Of a DNA stretch of 34,620 nt, positions 14,313 to 21,918 are shown piece after piece (positions within the stretch are counted from its first letter, which is position 1; each line of letters starts with the position of its first letter). This DNA comes from JAZNBI01 sp045586995 (GTDB taxonomy: Bacteria; Bacillota; Clostridia; Oscillospirales; CAG-272). The stretch spans positions 1-34,620 of the forward strand of contig JAZNBI010000065.1 of the NCBI GenBank assembly GCA_045586995.1, written 5' to 3'. Made by a program: the position numbers and the translations under genes. The notes beneath the pieces are model-generated. The model did not search any database. It saw only the letters and a list, made by a program, of their open reading frames with translations, and was not told the origin of the DNA.

Positions 14313-15653
14313 TTATTGCGGAGTAAGCGCATCGGGAGCGATGGTACGGAATTTTGTATATGCCGGAATCCATCCCATTTTTACGGTATCGGTCGCACCG
14401 TGACGGTTTTTTGCGACTATAACCTCGATAGTGCTTGCCTCGTGATTTTTTTCTTCTTCATAGTAATTGGGATTGTAAAGGAAAAGAACGATATCCGCAT
14501 CCTGCTCGATAGCTCCCGAGTCACGAAGGTCTGAAAGCATCGGCTTTTTGCTTGTTCTCGCTTCGGGGTTACGCGAAAGCTGAGCGCAGCATATGATAGG
14601 CACGTTTAATTCCTTTGCCATTATTTTGAGCGAACGGGATATGTCGGCAACCTCTTGAACTCGGTTGTCGGTGCGTTTATCGCTTTGCATAAGCTGCAAA
14701 TAGTCGATAACGACAAGACCGATTTCGTTTTTAACTCGGCGGAGCTTTGCCTTCATTCCCGTGACGGTTATATTGGACGTGTCATCAATAAGTATATCGC
14801 ATCCCGCGAGTGTTGATGATGCTTGAGCAAGCTTTTGCCAGTCCTCGCTGTTGAGTGTTCCCGCGCGCAAACGGTTGCTGTCTATAAGCGCTTCGCTTGA
14901 AAGCATACGCGTGACTAATTGCTCGGCAGACATTTCAAGTGAAAAAATGCAAACGGCTTTTTTTGTCATGGTTGCAACATTTGTTGCAATATTCATAGAA
15001 AAGCTGGTTTTTCCCATTCCGGGACGCGCTCCGACAAGAACCAGGTCGGACTTACCCATACCGACAAGAACCGAGTCGAGCGCCGAAAATCCGGTTGACG
15101 TTGTTTGCGAGGATTCCTTATGGTCGCACAGATCCTTTAAGTGCGCGTTTACCTTGAGAAGCACCTCGCGAATTGTTTGAAAGTTTTTCGTATCTCTCCC
15201 TTGAGCAATATCAAATATGCGCTTTTCGGCATATTCGAGCATGTAAGGAACCGATTCCTGTTCGCTGTATGCGGTTTCTGTAATTTCTCCGCAAGCATCA
15301 ATGAGCTGGCGTAAAATGCTCTTGTTTTTTATGATTTGAACATAATCCTTGGCGTTCCCCGGATTTGCTCCGATTTCAATAAGCGTGCGCAGATAATCAT
15401 TTCCGTCGGATTGATTATAAACCCCTTTTTGCACAAGAAGGTCAAGCAACGTGACAGCGTCGATTTCACGGTTAGCTCTGAACAGCTCCTGCATTGCAAG
15501 ATATATATGCTCATGCTCCTCTAAGTAAAAATCACTGTAGCTCAGCGTGTCGGCAATATCATTGATAACATTGGGGTCTATCAAAATAGAGCTTAACAGT
15601 GATTGCTCGGCAGAAAGCAGAAATGGGAGCTTGCGATTCAGTTCTTCATTCAT
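14313..15653 (-). CDS. dnaB: Replicative DNA helicase DnaB
   Basis: The 446-aa protein unwinds DNA ahead of the replisome (called DnaC in Bacillus). It has the N-terminal primase-interacting domain (about 10-110), a linker, and the RecA-like domain with Walker A GARPGMGKTS (208-217) and Walker B LVVIDYLQLM; the arginine-finger stretch near the C terminus is present. No intein is present. It lies 39 nt after rplI, the usual rplI-dnaB pairing, and ends 62 nt before tilS. Confidence 0.97.
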   Translation of the reverse strand: MNEELNRKLPFLLSAEQSLLSSILIDPNVINDIADTLSYSDFYLEEHEHIYLAMQELFRANREIDAVTLLDLLVQKGVYNQSDGNDYLRTLIEIGANPGNAKDYVQIIKNKSILRQLIDACGEITETAYSEQESVPYMLEYAEKRIFDIAQGRDTKNFQTIREVLLKVNAHLKDLCDHKESSQTTSTGFSALDSVLVGMGKSDLVLVGARPGMGKTSFSMNIATNVATMTKKAVCIFSLEMSAEQLVTRMLSSEALIDSNRLRAGTLNSEDWQKLAQASSTLAGCDILIDDTSNITVTGMKAKLRRVKNEIGLVVIDYLQLMQSDKRTDNRVQEVADISRSLKIMAKELNVPIICCAQLSRNPEARTSKKPMLSDLRDSGAIEQDADIVLFLYNPNYYEEEKNHEASTIEVIVAKNRHGATDTVKMGWIPAYTKFRTIAPDALTPQ

Positions 15654-15692
15654 TTTGAATCAATGCCTTTCTTTTGATTTTGATTTAACGGC

Positions 15693-16139
15693 TTATTTAT
15701 CGGATACAACGAGATTTACTTTTCCTGTGATCTCGGGATATAGCTTAACGTCTAACGAATACGTACCGTATGCTTTTATCGGCTCTGGAATTATAATTTT
15801 TCTCTTGTCTATAACGAGCGAAAAGCTTTTTTCGAGCATCTCCGAGATATCCTTGGAGGTTACAGAACCGTAAAGCTTGTTGTCTGCGCCTGAGGAGCAT
15901 ACTATTTTAACTGTGATCGATTCCAGTTTTTTTGCAATAGCCCTTGCCTCGGCTTTTTCAAGCTCTATTTTGTGTTTTACGGATGCCTCTTTGTTTTGTA
16001 TCTCATTCACCGCTTTTGAGTCCGCAATGATAGCGAGCTTTTTTGGAAAGAGAAAGTTTCTTGCGTATCCGTCGGATACATCTATAATCTGGTCTTTTTT
16101 TCCTTGATTTTTTACGTCCTGTAATAATACGACTTTCAT
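15693..16139 (-). CDS. rplI: 50S ribosomal protein L9
   Basis: The 148-aa protein binds 23S rRNA and helps keep the reading frame. It starts with the classic MKVVLLQDVKNQGKKDQIIDVSDGYARNFL pattern (N-terminal RNA-binding domain), then a long helix (NKEASVKHKIELEKAEARAI) and the C-terminal domain. AAAGGA precedes the ATG. It sits between gdpP and dnaB, as in Bacillus. Confidence 0.97.
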   Translation of the reverse strand: MKVVLLQDVKNQGKKDQIIDVSDGYARNFLFPKKLAIIADSKAVNEIQNKEASVKHKIELEKAEARAIAKKLESITVKIVCSSGADNKLYGSVTSKDISEMLEKSFSLVIDKRKIIIPEPIKAYGTYSLDVKLYPEITGKVNLVVSDK

Positions 16140-16169
16140 GGGTTTTTCCTTTCTGCTGCTTTGGGATTT

Positions 16170-18242
16170 TTATTTGTTATCTAAATATTTGTCTATGGCT
16201 TCTTTTAGCAGTATAAGCGCATCCTTCATAGAGCTGTTGCTTAACTGCGCGCCTGCCGAATCAAAATGTCCTCCTCCGTGGAGATCCTCTAGAATGAGCT
16301 GAACGTTTATACTTCCGTTTGAACGAGCGGAAATGTGGATCGTATTGTCATTCGCAATAACAAGCGCAAAGGATGCGTCGACGTGCTTAACGCCCAACAG
16401 CTTATCCGCGACCTTGGATGCGGCGGTTCGGTTGTCGGCGTCGGGGGCTCCGTCGCTTGTGGTAATGGCAATGCGATCGCGGTAGATAGTCACGCTTGAG
16501 CCGAATTTCGCCTCTGCAATATAGTCGTTAAAGTTTTCGTTGAAGAATGTGCGTGCCGCTTCGGAGCTTGCTCCTTCGCTTCGCAGGTACAACGCCGCCG
16601 AGAAGGTTCTCGTTCCCGTGGTCTTTGTGAAGTTTTTGGTATCTACCATAATTCCCGAAAGCATAATATTCGCTTCTTCCTTCAACATAACTCCGGAAGG
16701 CAATACCTGCTCGATAATTTCCGTAACAAGCTCGCACGTGGAAGACGCAGACGGGTCGATATAGCTCAAAAGCAGCTCGTAATCGTTTTCAGCCGCTTTA
16801 CGATGGTGGTCGATAACGACTATATTATACGCATTTTTAGCTATTTCGGGCGACTCGAAAATATTGAAGTTGTTGGCATCAACAAGAATCAGCAAAGTGT
16901 CTGTGCGAATAAGGTCAAGCCCTTCGACGCCGTCTATGAACATATTTTTGTATTCTTCAAAGTCCTTGAGCGGCGCGGTTGACAAACGAAAGCTTTCGGA
17001 TTTTTTATCGATAATTATTTTTGCGTCAATTTCGCAGAACATCGCAAGACGCGCAATTCCTATACACGCTCCTATTGAGTCGAAATCCGGATTGAAGTGT
17101 CCCATAATAAGAACGTTGCCGGATTTTTCAATAAGCGACGTCAGCTGATTTGCAATTACTCTTGCGCGCACCTTGGTGCGTTTTTGTACGCCCTTGGATT
17201 TGCCGCCGAAAAAGTCCATTCCTTCGTCGGTCTTTATGGCGATCTGGTCACCTCCGCGTTGCAAAGCCATATCAAGCGCGGCGCTTGCGTTTTTCTCGCG
17301 CTCCGACATGTTTTCGCCCGAGTAGGAAATTCCCATGGAAACGGTAACCGGCATACTGCTGTCGCCAAGGTTGGTGCTGCGTATCTTATCCAAAATTTCG
17401 AATTTATTGTCAATACATTTCTGAAGCTGCTCTTGCGTGAATACCATCAAATATTTGTCGTGGTCATATTCTTGGATCAAGGCATCAAGAGAAGCAGCCC
17501 AGTTTTTGAGCATATTTTCAATTTCATTTGCGGCCGAGCGATAGCTTACCCTAACGTACTGTGCAAGCTCCTCTAAGTTGTCGAGCACAATATATGCAAC
17601 GACGGTGTTTTCTTTTTCCATTTTGGTTTGAAGTGCAAAAAATTCGGATACGTTGTTGAGCACCGTTATATAATAAGCCCTTTTTGCAATCGTCATATCA
17701 TAGGTTTTTGCGAGAAATATGGATTTATCAATGGGGATTACATATCCCGACATATTTTCGGATGCATATTCTTGTGATATCCTTTGCGTTTCATCATAAT
17801 ATATGATACGGTTTTCCTTGGTTGCAAAAATGATTTCGGGCAACGAAACCGGACAAAATTCATTTAAATTTGCACCGAAAAGAGTTCCCGGTCTTCCGCT
17901 TATTATTGAGAATTCATTATTATACCAAATGATCTTTCCGTACTCATCGGTAATGGTGACCGGAATATTTATTTTTTGAATCATATCGGTCATGACCGTG
18001 TTCATGGAATCGCTTTCTTTTTTTTGCGGCTGCTCCGCAAATCTGTGGCGGTTGCGTGCGTATATACTTGACGTAATGACGATATACACAAGTATTAAAG
18101 CTATTCCGAATATTTCTTTGGGAATCGAGGTTAGAGCCGAAACAAGTATTTGAGCGGCAATAAAAAGCACGCCGAGCAGAGTACAAGCCCAAAAGAAAAG
18201 GTCGGCATTGGGTATATTTTTACTTAGCTTCTTGTTTTGCAT
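16170..18242 (-). CDS. gdpP: c-di-AMP phosphodiesterase GdpP (YybT)
   Basis: The 690-aa membrane enzyme hydrolyses cyclic di-AMP to pApA. Domains in order: two N-terminal TM segments (about 14-34 and 43-62), a PAS domain (about 85-200), a degenerate GGDEF domain (about 213-335, no GGDEF motif), DHH (GHFNPDFDS 381-389, DANNF, IDHH 477-480) and DHHA1 with GGGHFDSAGAQ near 660. GHFNPDFDS is a mild variant of the usual GHxxPDxDS. GAGGAGA lies before the ATG. The gene is 11 nt after the yybS homologue and 30 nt before rplI, the conserved Bacillota order. Confidence 0.95.
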   Translation of the reverse strand: MQNKKLSKNIPNADLFFWACTLLGVLFIAAQILVSALTSIPKEIFGIALILVYIVITSSIYARNRHRFAEQPQKKESDSMNTVMTDMIQKINIPVTITDEYGKIIWYNNEFSIISGRPGTLFGANLNEFCPVSLPEIIFATKENRIIYYDETQRISQEYASENMSGYVIPIDKSIFLAKTYDMTIAKRAYYITVLNNVSEFFALQTKMEKENTVVAYIVLDNLEELAQYVRVSYRSAANEIENMLKNWAASLDALIQEYDHDKYLMVFTQEQLQKCIDNKFEILDKIRSTNLGDSSMPVTVSMGISYSGENMSEREKNASAALDMALQRGGDQIAIKTDEGMDFFGGKSKGVQKRTKVRARVIANQLTSLIEKSGNVLIMGHFNPDFDSIGACIGIARLAMFCEIDAKIIIDKKSESFRLSTAPLKDFEEYKNMFIDGVEGLDLIRTDTLLILVDANNFNIFESPEIAKNAYNIVVIDHHRKAAENDYELLLSYIDPSASSTCELVTEIIEQVLPSGVMLKEEANIMLSGIMVDTKNFTKTTGTRTFSAALYLRSEGASSEAARTFFNENFNDYIAEAKFGSSVTIYRDRIAITTSDGAPDADNRTAASKVADKLLGVKHVDASFALVIANDNTIHISARSNGSINVQLILEDLHGGGHFDSAGAQLSNSSMKDALILLKEAIDKYLDNK

Positions 18243-18253
18243 TTAGATTCTCC

Positions 18254-19378
18254 TCATTGTTTTGAAGATTTTTTTCTATATGATAATGTTGTATAAGCTC
18301 CGACAAGCGTAACGAGTGTAAACGCCAACGAAGCGAACGTAACAAAAATAATTACAGCTGCTATAATAAAAGATTTTCTTTTCTCGGGGTGCGTGACGAA
18401 TTTGGAGTATATAGAGCCACAGCCCGCAACGAACAAGCCAAATGACAGTACTATGTTAATATTGTTACACACTGCGATAAACAATGATGAAACGTCGCCC
18501 GTAAACATAATGATTATATATGTCGCGATAAATAATATTGCGGATACGGCGCTCATTCTGAAGCTGGCGGTTTCTTCTGTAAGTAAATCCGAGTTATTGT
18601 CTGCAGACAAAAGCTTTAAAAGCGACAGATTCGATATAAACGCGATAGCATTAAAGCCGGTTATTATAATTGAGGGAATAATATTCAAAACCGCGCCGAC
18701 AATAATTTTTGCTAAATCTTCCGAAAAGGGCTTTATTGTCTCTTCACCCACGGCAAGCTCAAACTCCGAAAAATATTCGACAAGGGTTTGTCTGTATTGC
18801 TCTACAGTATCCCAAACGGCGGTAAAATCGAGCTTTCCTTCGGAAGCGTACATAAAAGCCGCAACGAGAAGTAAGGAACAAATTCCGAATACCGCCGAAA
18901 AGCCGCAAACAGCAAAGAGCCGTGTGCGGTTTTTTAAGACTGCAAAAGCCAAGACCGCAGACGCGGGAAGGCAGACGAGCACTGACAATGCAGAATAAAA
19001 AGAAGACGTAAGCGCGAATGCCAGCGTGAAGCTTATGATCGGAATTGCCGCGAGCCAAACCGAGCGCGATGAAATAATTAGATACGCTCCGATGCAGCTT
19101 GATAAAAACAGCGAAGCAAGGAGTGCCGGAACAACCAATGTACCCGTGAGAGCAAAAAGCATAATGTACGAAAACAGCACGAATGCGAAAAATGAGCCGG
19201 AACGCATTTTAAGCAATACGAACAGCAGCGAAAGTATTATAACCGCAGCCGAATAAGGCAAAAAGCTCGGTACTGCCAAAAACACCGAAAATACGATCAT
19301 CAAAATAGAAAGCATGACTATAAAAAGCGGTTTTTGCTCTTTACCGTCGCTTTTTATGAGATCTTTCTCTTGAGTCAT
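18254..19378 (-). CDS. YybS-like DUF2232 membrane protein
   Basis: The 374-aa protein has about eight hydrophobic segments, starting near residue 17, and a soluble stretch in the middle (DFTAVWDTVEQYRQTLVEYFSEFELAVGE, in parts). Length, topology and position right before gdpP-rplI-dnaB match Bacillus YybS (DUF2232), whose role is unknown; some relatives look like ECF or permease components. It is the first gene of the long minus-strand operon, under the promoter at 19448-19476. Confidence 0.8.
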   Translation of the reverse strand: MTQEKDLIKSDGKEQKPLFIVMLSILMIVFSVFLAVPSFLPYSAAVIILSLLFVLLKMRSGSFFAFVLFSYIMLFALTGTLVVPALLASLFLSSCIGAYLIISSRSVWLAAIPIISFTLAFALTSSFYSALSVLVCLPASAVLAFAVLKNRTRLFAVCGFSAVFGICSLLLVAAFMYASEGKLDFTAVWDTVEQYRQTLVEYFSEFELAVGEETIKPFSEDLAKIIVGAVLNIIPSIIITGFNAIAFISNLSLLKLLSADNNSDLLTEETASFRMSAVSAILFIATYIIIMFTGDVSSLFIAVCNNINIVLSFGLFVAGCGSIYSKFVTHPEKRKSFIIAAVIIFVTFASLAFTLVTLVGAYTTLSYRKKSSKQ

Positions 19379-19447
19379 TTTTCATTTCCTTTCCGAAAAC
19401 CATCAAAGGGATAATTTTCTACGATATCATCTAGCATTTACCATAGT

Positions 19448-19476
19448 AGTATAACATATAAATGGTAATTTGTAAA
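19448..19476 (-). promoter_or_regulatory. Promoter of the yybS-gdpP-rplI-dnaB operon
   Basis: On the minus strand TTTACA (19471-19476), a 17-bp spacer and TATACT (19448-19453). No other clear promoter was seen down to ftsH, so the genes as far as ftsH may share it. Confidence 0.75.
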
Positions 19477-19527
19477 CAAAATTTTTCTAATTATATATCT
19501 AAAGTGCAAAAAAATTTAAAAAAACTA

Positions 19528-19556
19528 TTGCAAATTGTAAAAATGTGTGTTATACT
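19528..19556 (+). promoter_or_regulatory. Promoter of the rimP-nusA-infB operon
   Basis: TTGCAA (19528-19533), a 17-bp spacer and TATACT (19551-19556). It is divergent from the yybS promoter, 51 bp away. Confidence 0.75.
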
Positions 19557-19584
19557 ATTACCGTTATTATACAGCAAGATGATG

Positions 19585-19606
19585 AGAGTGGGGTTGCACC
19601 CACTCT
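19585..19606 (+). promoter_or_regulatory. Leader hairpin upstream of rimP
   Basis: AGAGTGGG pairs with CCCACTCT around a 6-nt loop, about 25 nt into the transcript and 40 nt before rimP. Similar GAGUGGG/CCCACUC hairpins are common before rimP in Clostridia; a role in attenuation or mRNA stability is inferred, as there is no strong T run. Confidence 0.6.
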
Positions 19607-19645
19607 TAATTGTTAAATTGGCATTTTGCCGGAATGGTGATTTTT

Positions 19646-20113
19646 ATGAAAAAAGAAACAGGAAACATTGCTTTTACGGTTCGTAAAATGATTTTGCCGA
19701 TAGCCGAGGAGCTTGGATATTCTATTTGGGATGTCGAGTTCGTCAAGGAGGGCGCAAGCAAATATTTAAGGATCACAATAGATTCTCCCGACGGTATTAC
19801 TGTGGAGGATTGCGAGAAAGTGAATGATGCCGTCGATCCGATTCTCGATGAAGCGGATCTGATAAAAGAGCAATACTATCTCGAAATTACTTCCCCCGGG
19901 GTCGAGAGGGAGATCAAAACCGACGAACACATCGAGAAATGCACGGGCTGGGATGTTGAGCTTAAGCTTTACGCTCCTATAAACGGCTCAAAGTCATTCA
20001 GAGGAATTCTCGAGGGACTGTGCGAGGATAAAATATGTATTTCCGTCGGCACAGAGAAAATGTATTTTGAACGCGGCTCGGTGGCTAAGATCAACGCCGC
20101 ATACGATTTTTGA
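19646..20113 (+). CDS. rimP: Ribosome maturation factor RimP
   Basis: The 155-aa protein helps 30S subunit assembly. It has the two RimP domains: N-terminal alpha/beta (ELGYSIWDVEFVKEG, then KYLRITIDSPDGITVEDCEKVNDAV, LEITSPGVER) and a C-terminal SH3-like barrel. The ATG at 19646 is chosen for the GGTGA site and because the longer frame reaches into the leader hairpin. It is the first gene of the operon. Confidence 0.95.
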   Translation: MKKETGNIAFTVRKMILPIAEELGYSIWDVEFVKEGASKYLRITIDSPDGITVEDCEKVNDAVDPILDEADLIKEQYYLEITSPGVEREIKTDEHIEKCTGWDVELKLYAPINGSKSFRGILEGLCEDKICISVGTEKMYFERGSVAKINAAYDF

Positions 20114-20154
20114 AAACCAATACGAATTAATTGATATTGAAAGGAATACAAAAA

Positions 20155-21180
20155 ATGAATAAGGAGTTTTTTGCAGCTCTTGATTTGCTTGAAAAGGAAA
20201 AGGGAATACCGAAGGAATATATGCTTGAAAAGATAGAGGCCGCCTTGGTTTCAGCGTATAAAAAGGAATACGGAGCAAATACGAATGTCCGCATCAGCAT
20301 AGACCCCCAAAAAGAGGACGTGCGCGTTTATCAGCAGAAAGAGGTTGTTGAAACGGTTACAAATCCGCAGGCGGAAATTTCGCTTGAGGATGCTAAAAAG
20401 CTGAGTAAGCGTAATACTCTCGGCAAAATAATCGAAAATGAGGTTAAGCCGAAAAACTTCAGACGTCTTAGCGCGGGCGCGGCAAAGTCTGTTATTATTC
20501 AGGGCATCCGTGAGGGCGAGCGTAAGGCGATGCAGCAGGCGTATGAAAGCAAGCGCGAGGAAATTATCACCGCAACCGTAAGCAAGGTTGACGATATAAC
20601 CGGAAACGTTGTGCTCGAAACAGGCACGAGCCATGCGGTTTTACTTAAAAGCGAGCAGATCCCCGGTGAGATATTGAACGTAGGCGACAGAATCAAGGTT
20701 TACGTTCAGGAAGTTAACAAGGATATCAAAGGCCCGTTGGTTACGCTTTCGAGAAGCAACGCAGGTCTTGTAAGACGTATGTTTGAGCTCGAAATTCCCG
20801 AAATTCAGGACGGAGTCGTTCTTATCAAGGGAATTGCGAGAGAAGCCGGCTCAAGGACCAAGATCGCAGTATGCTCGAGAGATGAAAACGTCGACCCGAT
20901 TGGCGCTTGTATAGGTAACCACGGCATGAGAATTGCAAGCATCGTCGACGAGCTTAACGGTGAGAAAATAGACATTGTTAAGTACAGCGAGATTCCCGAG
21001 GAGTATATCGCATCCGCGTTGGCTCCCGTAACGGTCAATTCGGTTACAATGATCGCCGAACGTTCGTGCAAGGTCGTTGTTGATGTCGACCAGCTTTCGC
21101 TGGCTATCGGTAAAGAAGGACAAAACGCAAGACTTGCGGCGCGCCTTACCGGATTTAAGGTGGATATAAAGACAGAATAA
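20155..21180 (+). CDS. nusA: Transcription termination/antitermination factor NusA
   Basis: The 341-aa protein binds RNA polymerase and nascent RNA. It has an N-terminal polymerase-binding domain (1-125), S1 domain (about 130-200, ITATVSKVDDITGNVVLE) and two KH domains with the DPIGACIGNHGMRI and LAIGKEGQNARLAARL GXXG loops. The acidic repeats of the E. coli protein are absent, as is usual in Bacillota. AAAGGA is 7 nt before the ATG at 20155; the earlier in-frame start overlaps the linker. Confidence 0.97.
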   Translation: MNKEFFAALDLLEKEKGIPKEYMLEKIEAALVSAYKKEYGANTNVRISIDPQKEDVRVYQQKEVVETVTNPQAEISLEDAKKLSKRNTLGKIIENEVKPKNFRRLSAGAAKSVIIQGIREGERKAMQQAYESKREEIITATVSKVDDITGNVVLETGTSHAVLLKSEQIPGEILNVGDRIKVYVQEVNKDIKGPLVTLSRSNAGLVRRMFELEIPEIQDGVVLIKGIAREAGSRTKIAVCSRDENVDPIGACIGNHGMRIASIVDELNGEKIDIVKYSEIPEEYIASALAPVTVNSVTMIAERSCKVVVDVDQLSLAIGKEGQNARLAARLTGFKVDIKTE

Positions 21181-21213
21181 TTTTTTCAAATAATTCGAAA
21201 GGGGGCAATCGCG

Positions 21214-21492
21214 ATGGTTAAAAAACAGCGTAAGATACCCGAGCGACAGTGCCTTGGATGTAACGAGCACAAGCCGAAAGCCGAGCTTATCAGAGTGGTT
21301 CGTAGCCCCGACGGGGAAATTTCACTCGATTTTAAAGGCAAAAAATCCGGACGCGGCGCATACATTTGCAAGGATAAGAAATGCCTGCAAAGGGCGCGCA
21401 AGAGTCGTCGCATCGAGCATAATCTCGATTGCGTAATTCCGGAAGAAATATACGATTTATTGGAGAATGAATTTGAAAACGACGTTGAATGA
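21214..21492 (+). CDS. rnpM: RnpM (YlxR) RNA-binding protein
   Basis: This 92-aa DUF448/YlxR protein has RKIPERQCLGCNEHK with two cysteines, the GRGAYICKDKKCL motif and a basic C-terminal helix. YlxR was recently renamed RnpM because it binds the RNase P RNA in Bacillus and modulates its activity. GAAAGGGGG is upstream of the ATG. It overlaps the next gene by 20 nt. Confidence 0.93.
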   Translation: MVKKQRKIPERQCLGCNEHKPKAELIRVVRSPDGEISLDFKGKKSGRGAYICKDKKCLQRARKSRRIEHNLDCVIPEEIYDLLENEFENDVE

Positions 21493-21835
21493 TGCAACCG
21501 AAAAACGTCTTTGTTCGACGCTTGGACTGTGCGCCAAGGCGGGAAAGCTTATATACGGAGTGGCTTTGATTTGCGAAGCGTTGAAGCGCGGCAAGTCAAA
21601 CATACCATTTATTGTGCTTGAAGCATCCGACACATCCGAAAACACACATAAGAGGATCAATGACCGTTGTAAATATTACGGTATACGGCATTTTCAACTG
21701 AATACAAGCGCCGAAAAGCTTGCCGCTTCGGTTGGCAAGAGCTCACCGCTTGCGGCGGTTGGAATTACCGATAGACAATTAAGCCGAGCAATAGATAATC
21801 TGTTGCCCGAAGATACAAGTGAAAACATTGAGTGA
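21473..21835 (+). CDS. YlxQ, L7Ae-like ribosomal protein
   Basis: The product of about 120 aa has the L7Ae/L30e/S12e fold with LGLCAKAGKLIYGVALICEALKRGK and KRINDRCKYYGIRHF. Relatives bind kink-turn RNA; YlxQ itself has no settled role. The TTG at 21473 is preferred because GGAG ends 7 nt upstream; the ATG at 21467 is too close to that site, though possible. It overlaps rnpM and is followed by an 83-nt gap before infB. Confidence 0.88.
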   Translation: MKTTLNDATEKRLCSTLGLCAKAGKLIYGVALICEALKRGKSNIPFIVLEASDTSENTHKRINDRCKYYGIRHFQLNTSAEKLAASVGKSSPLAAVGITDRQLSRAIDNLLPEDTSENIE

Positions 21836-21918
21836 TTTATTCATGTATAACGGGAGAAAACAAAATTCGATATAACGAAAGGAAGTTTCTTTGCTCGGTA
21901 AAGAAACAAGGAGAAAGT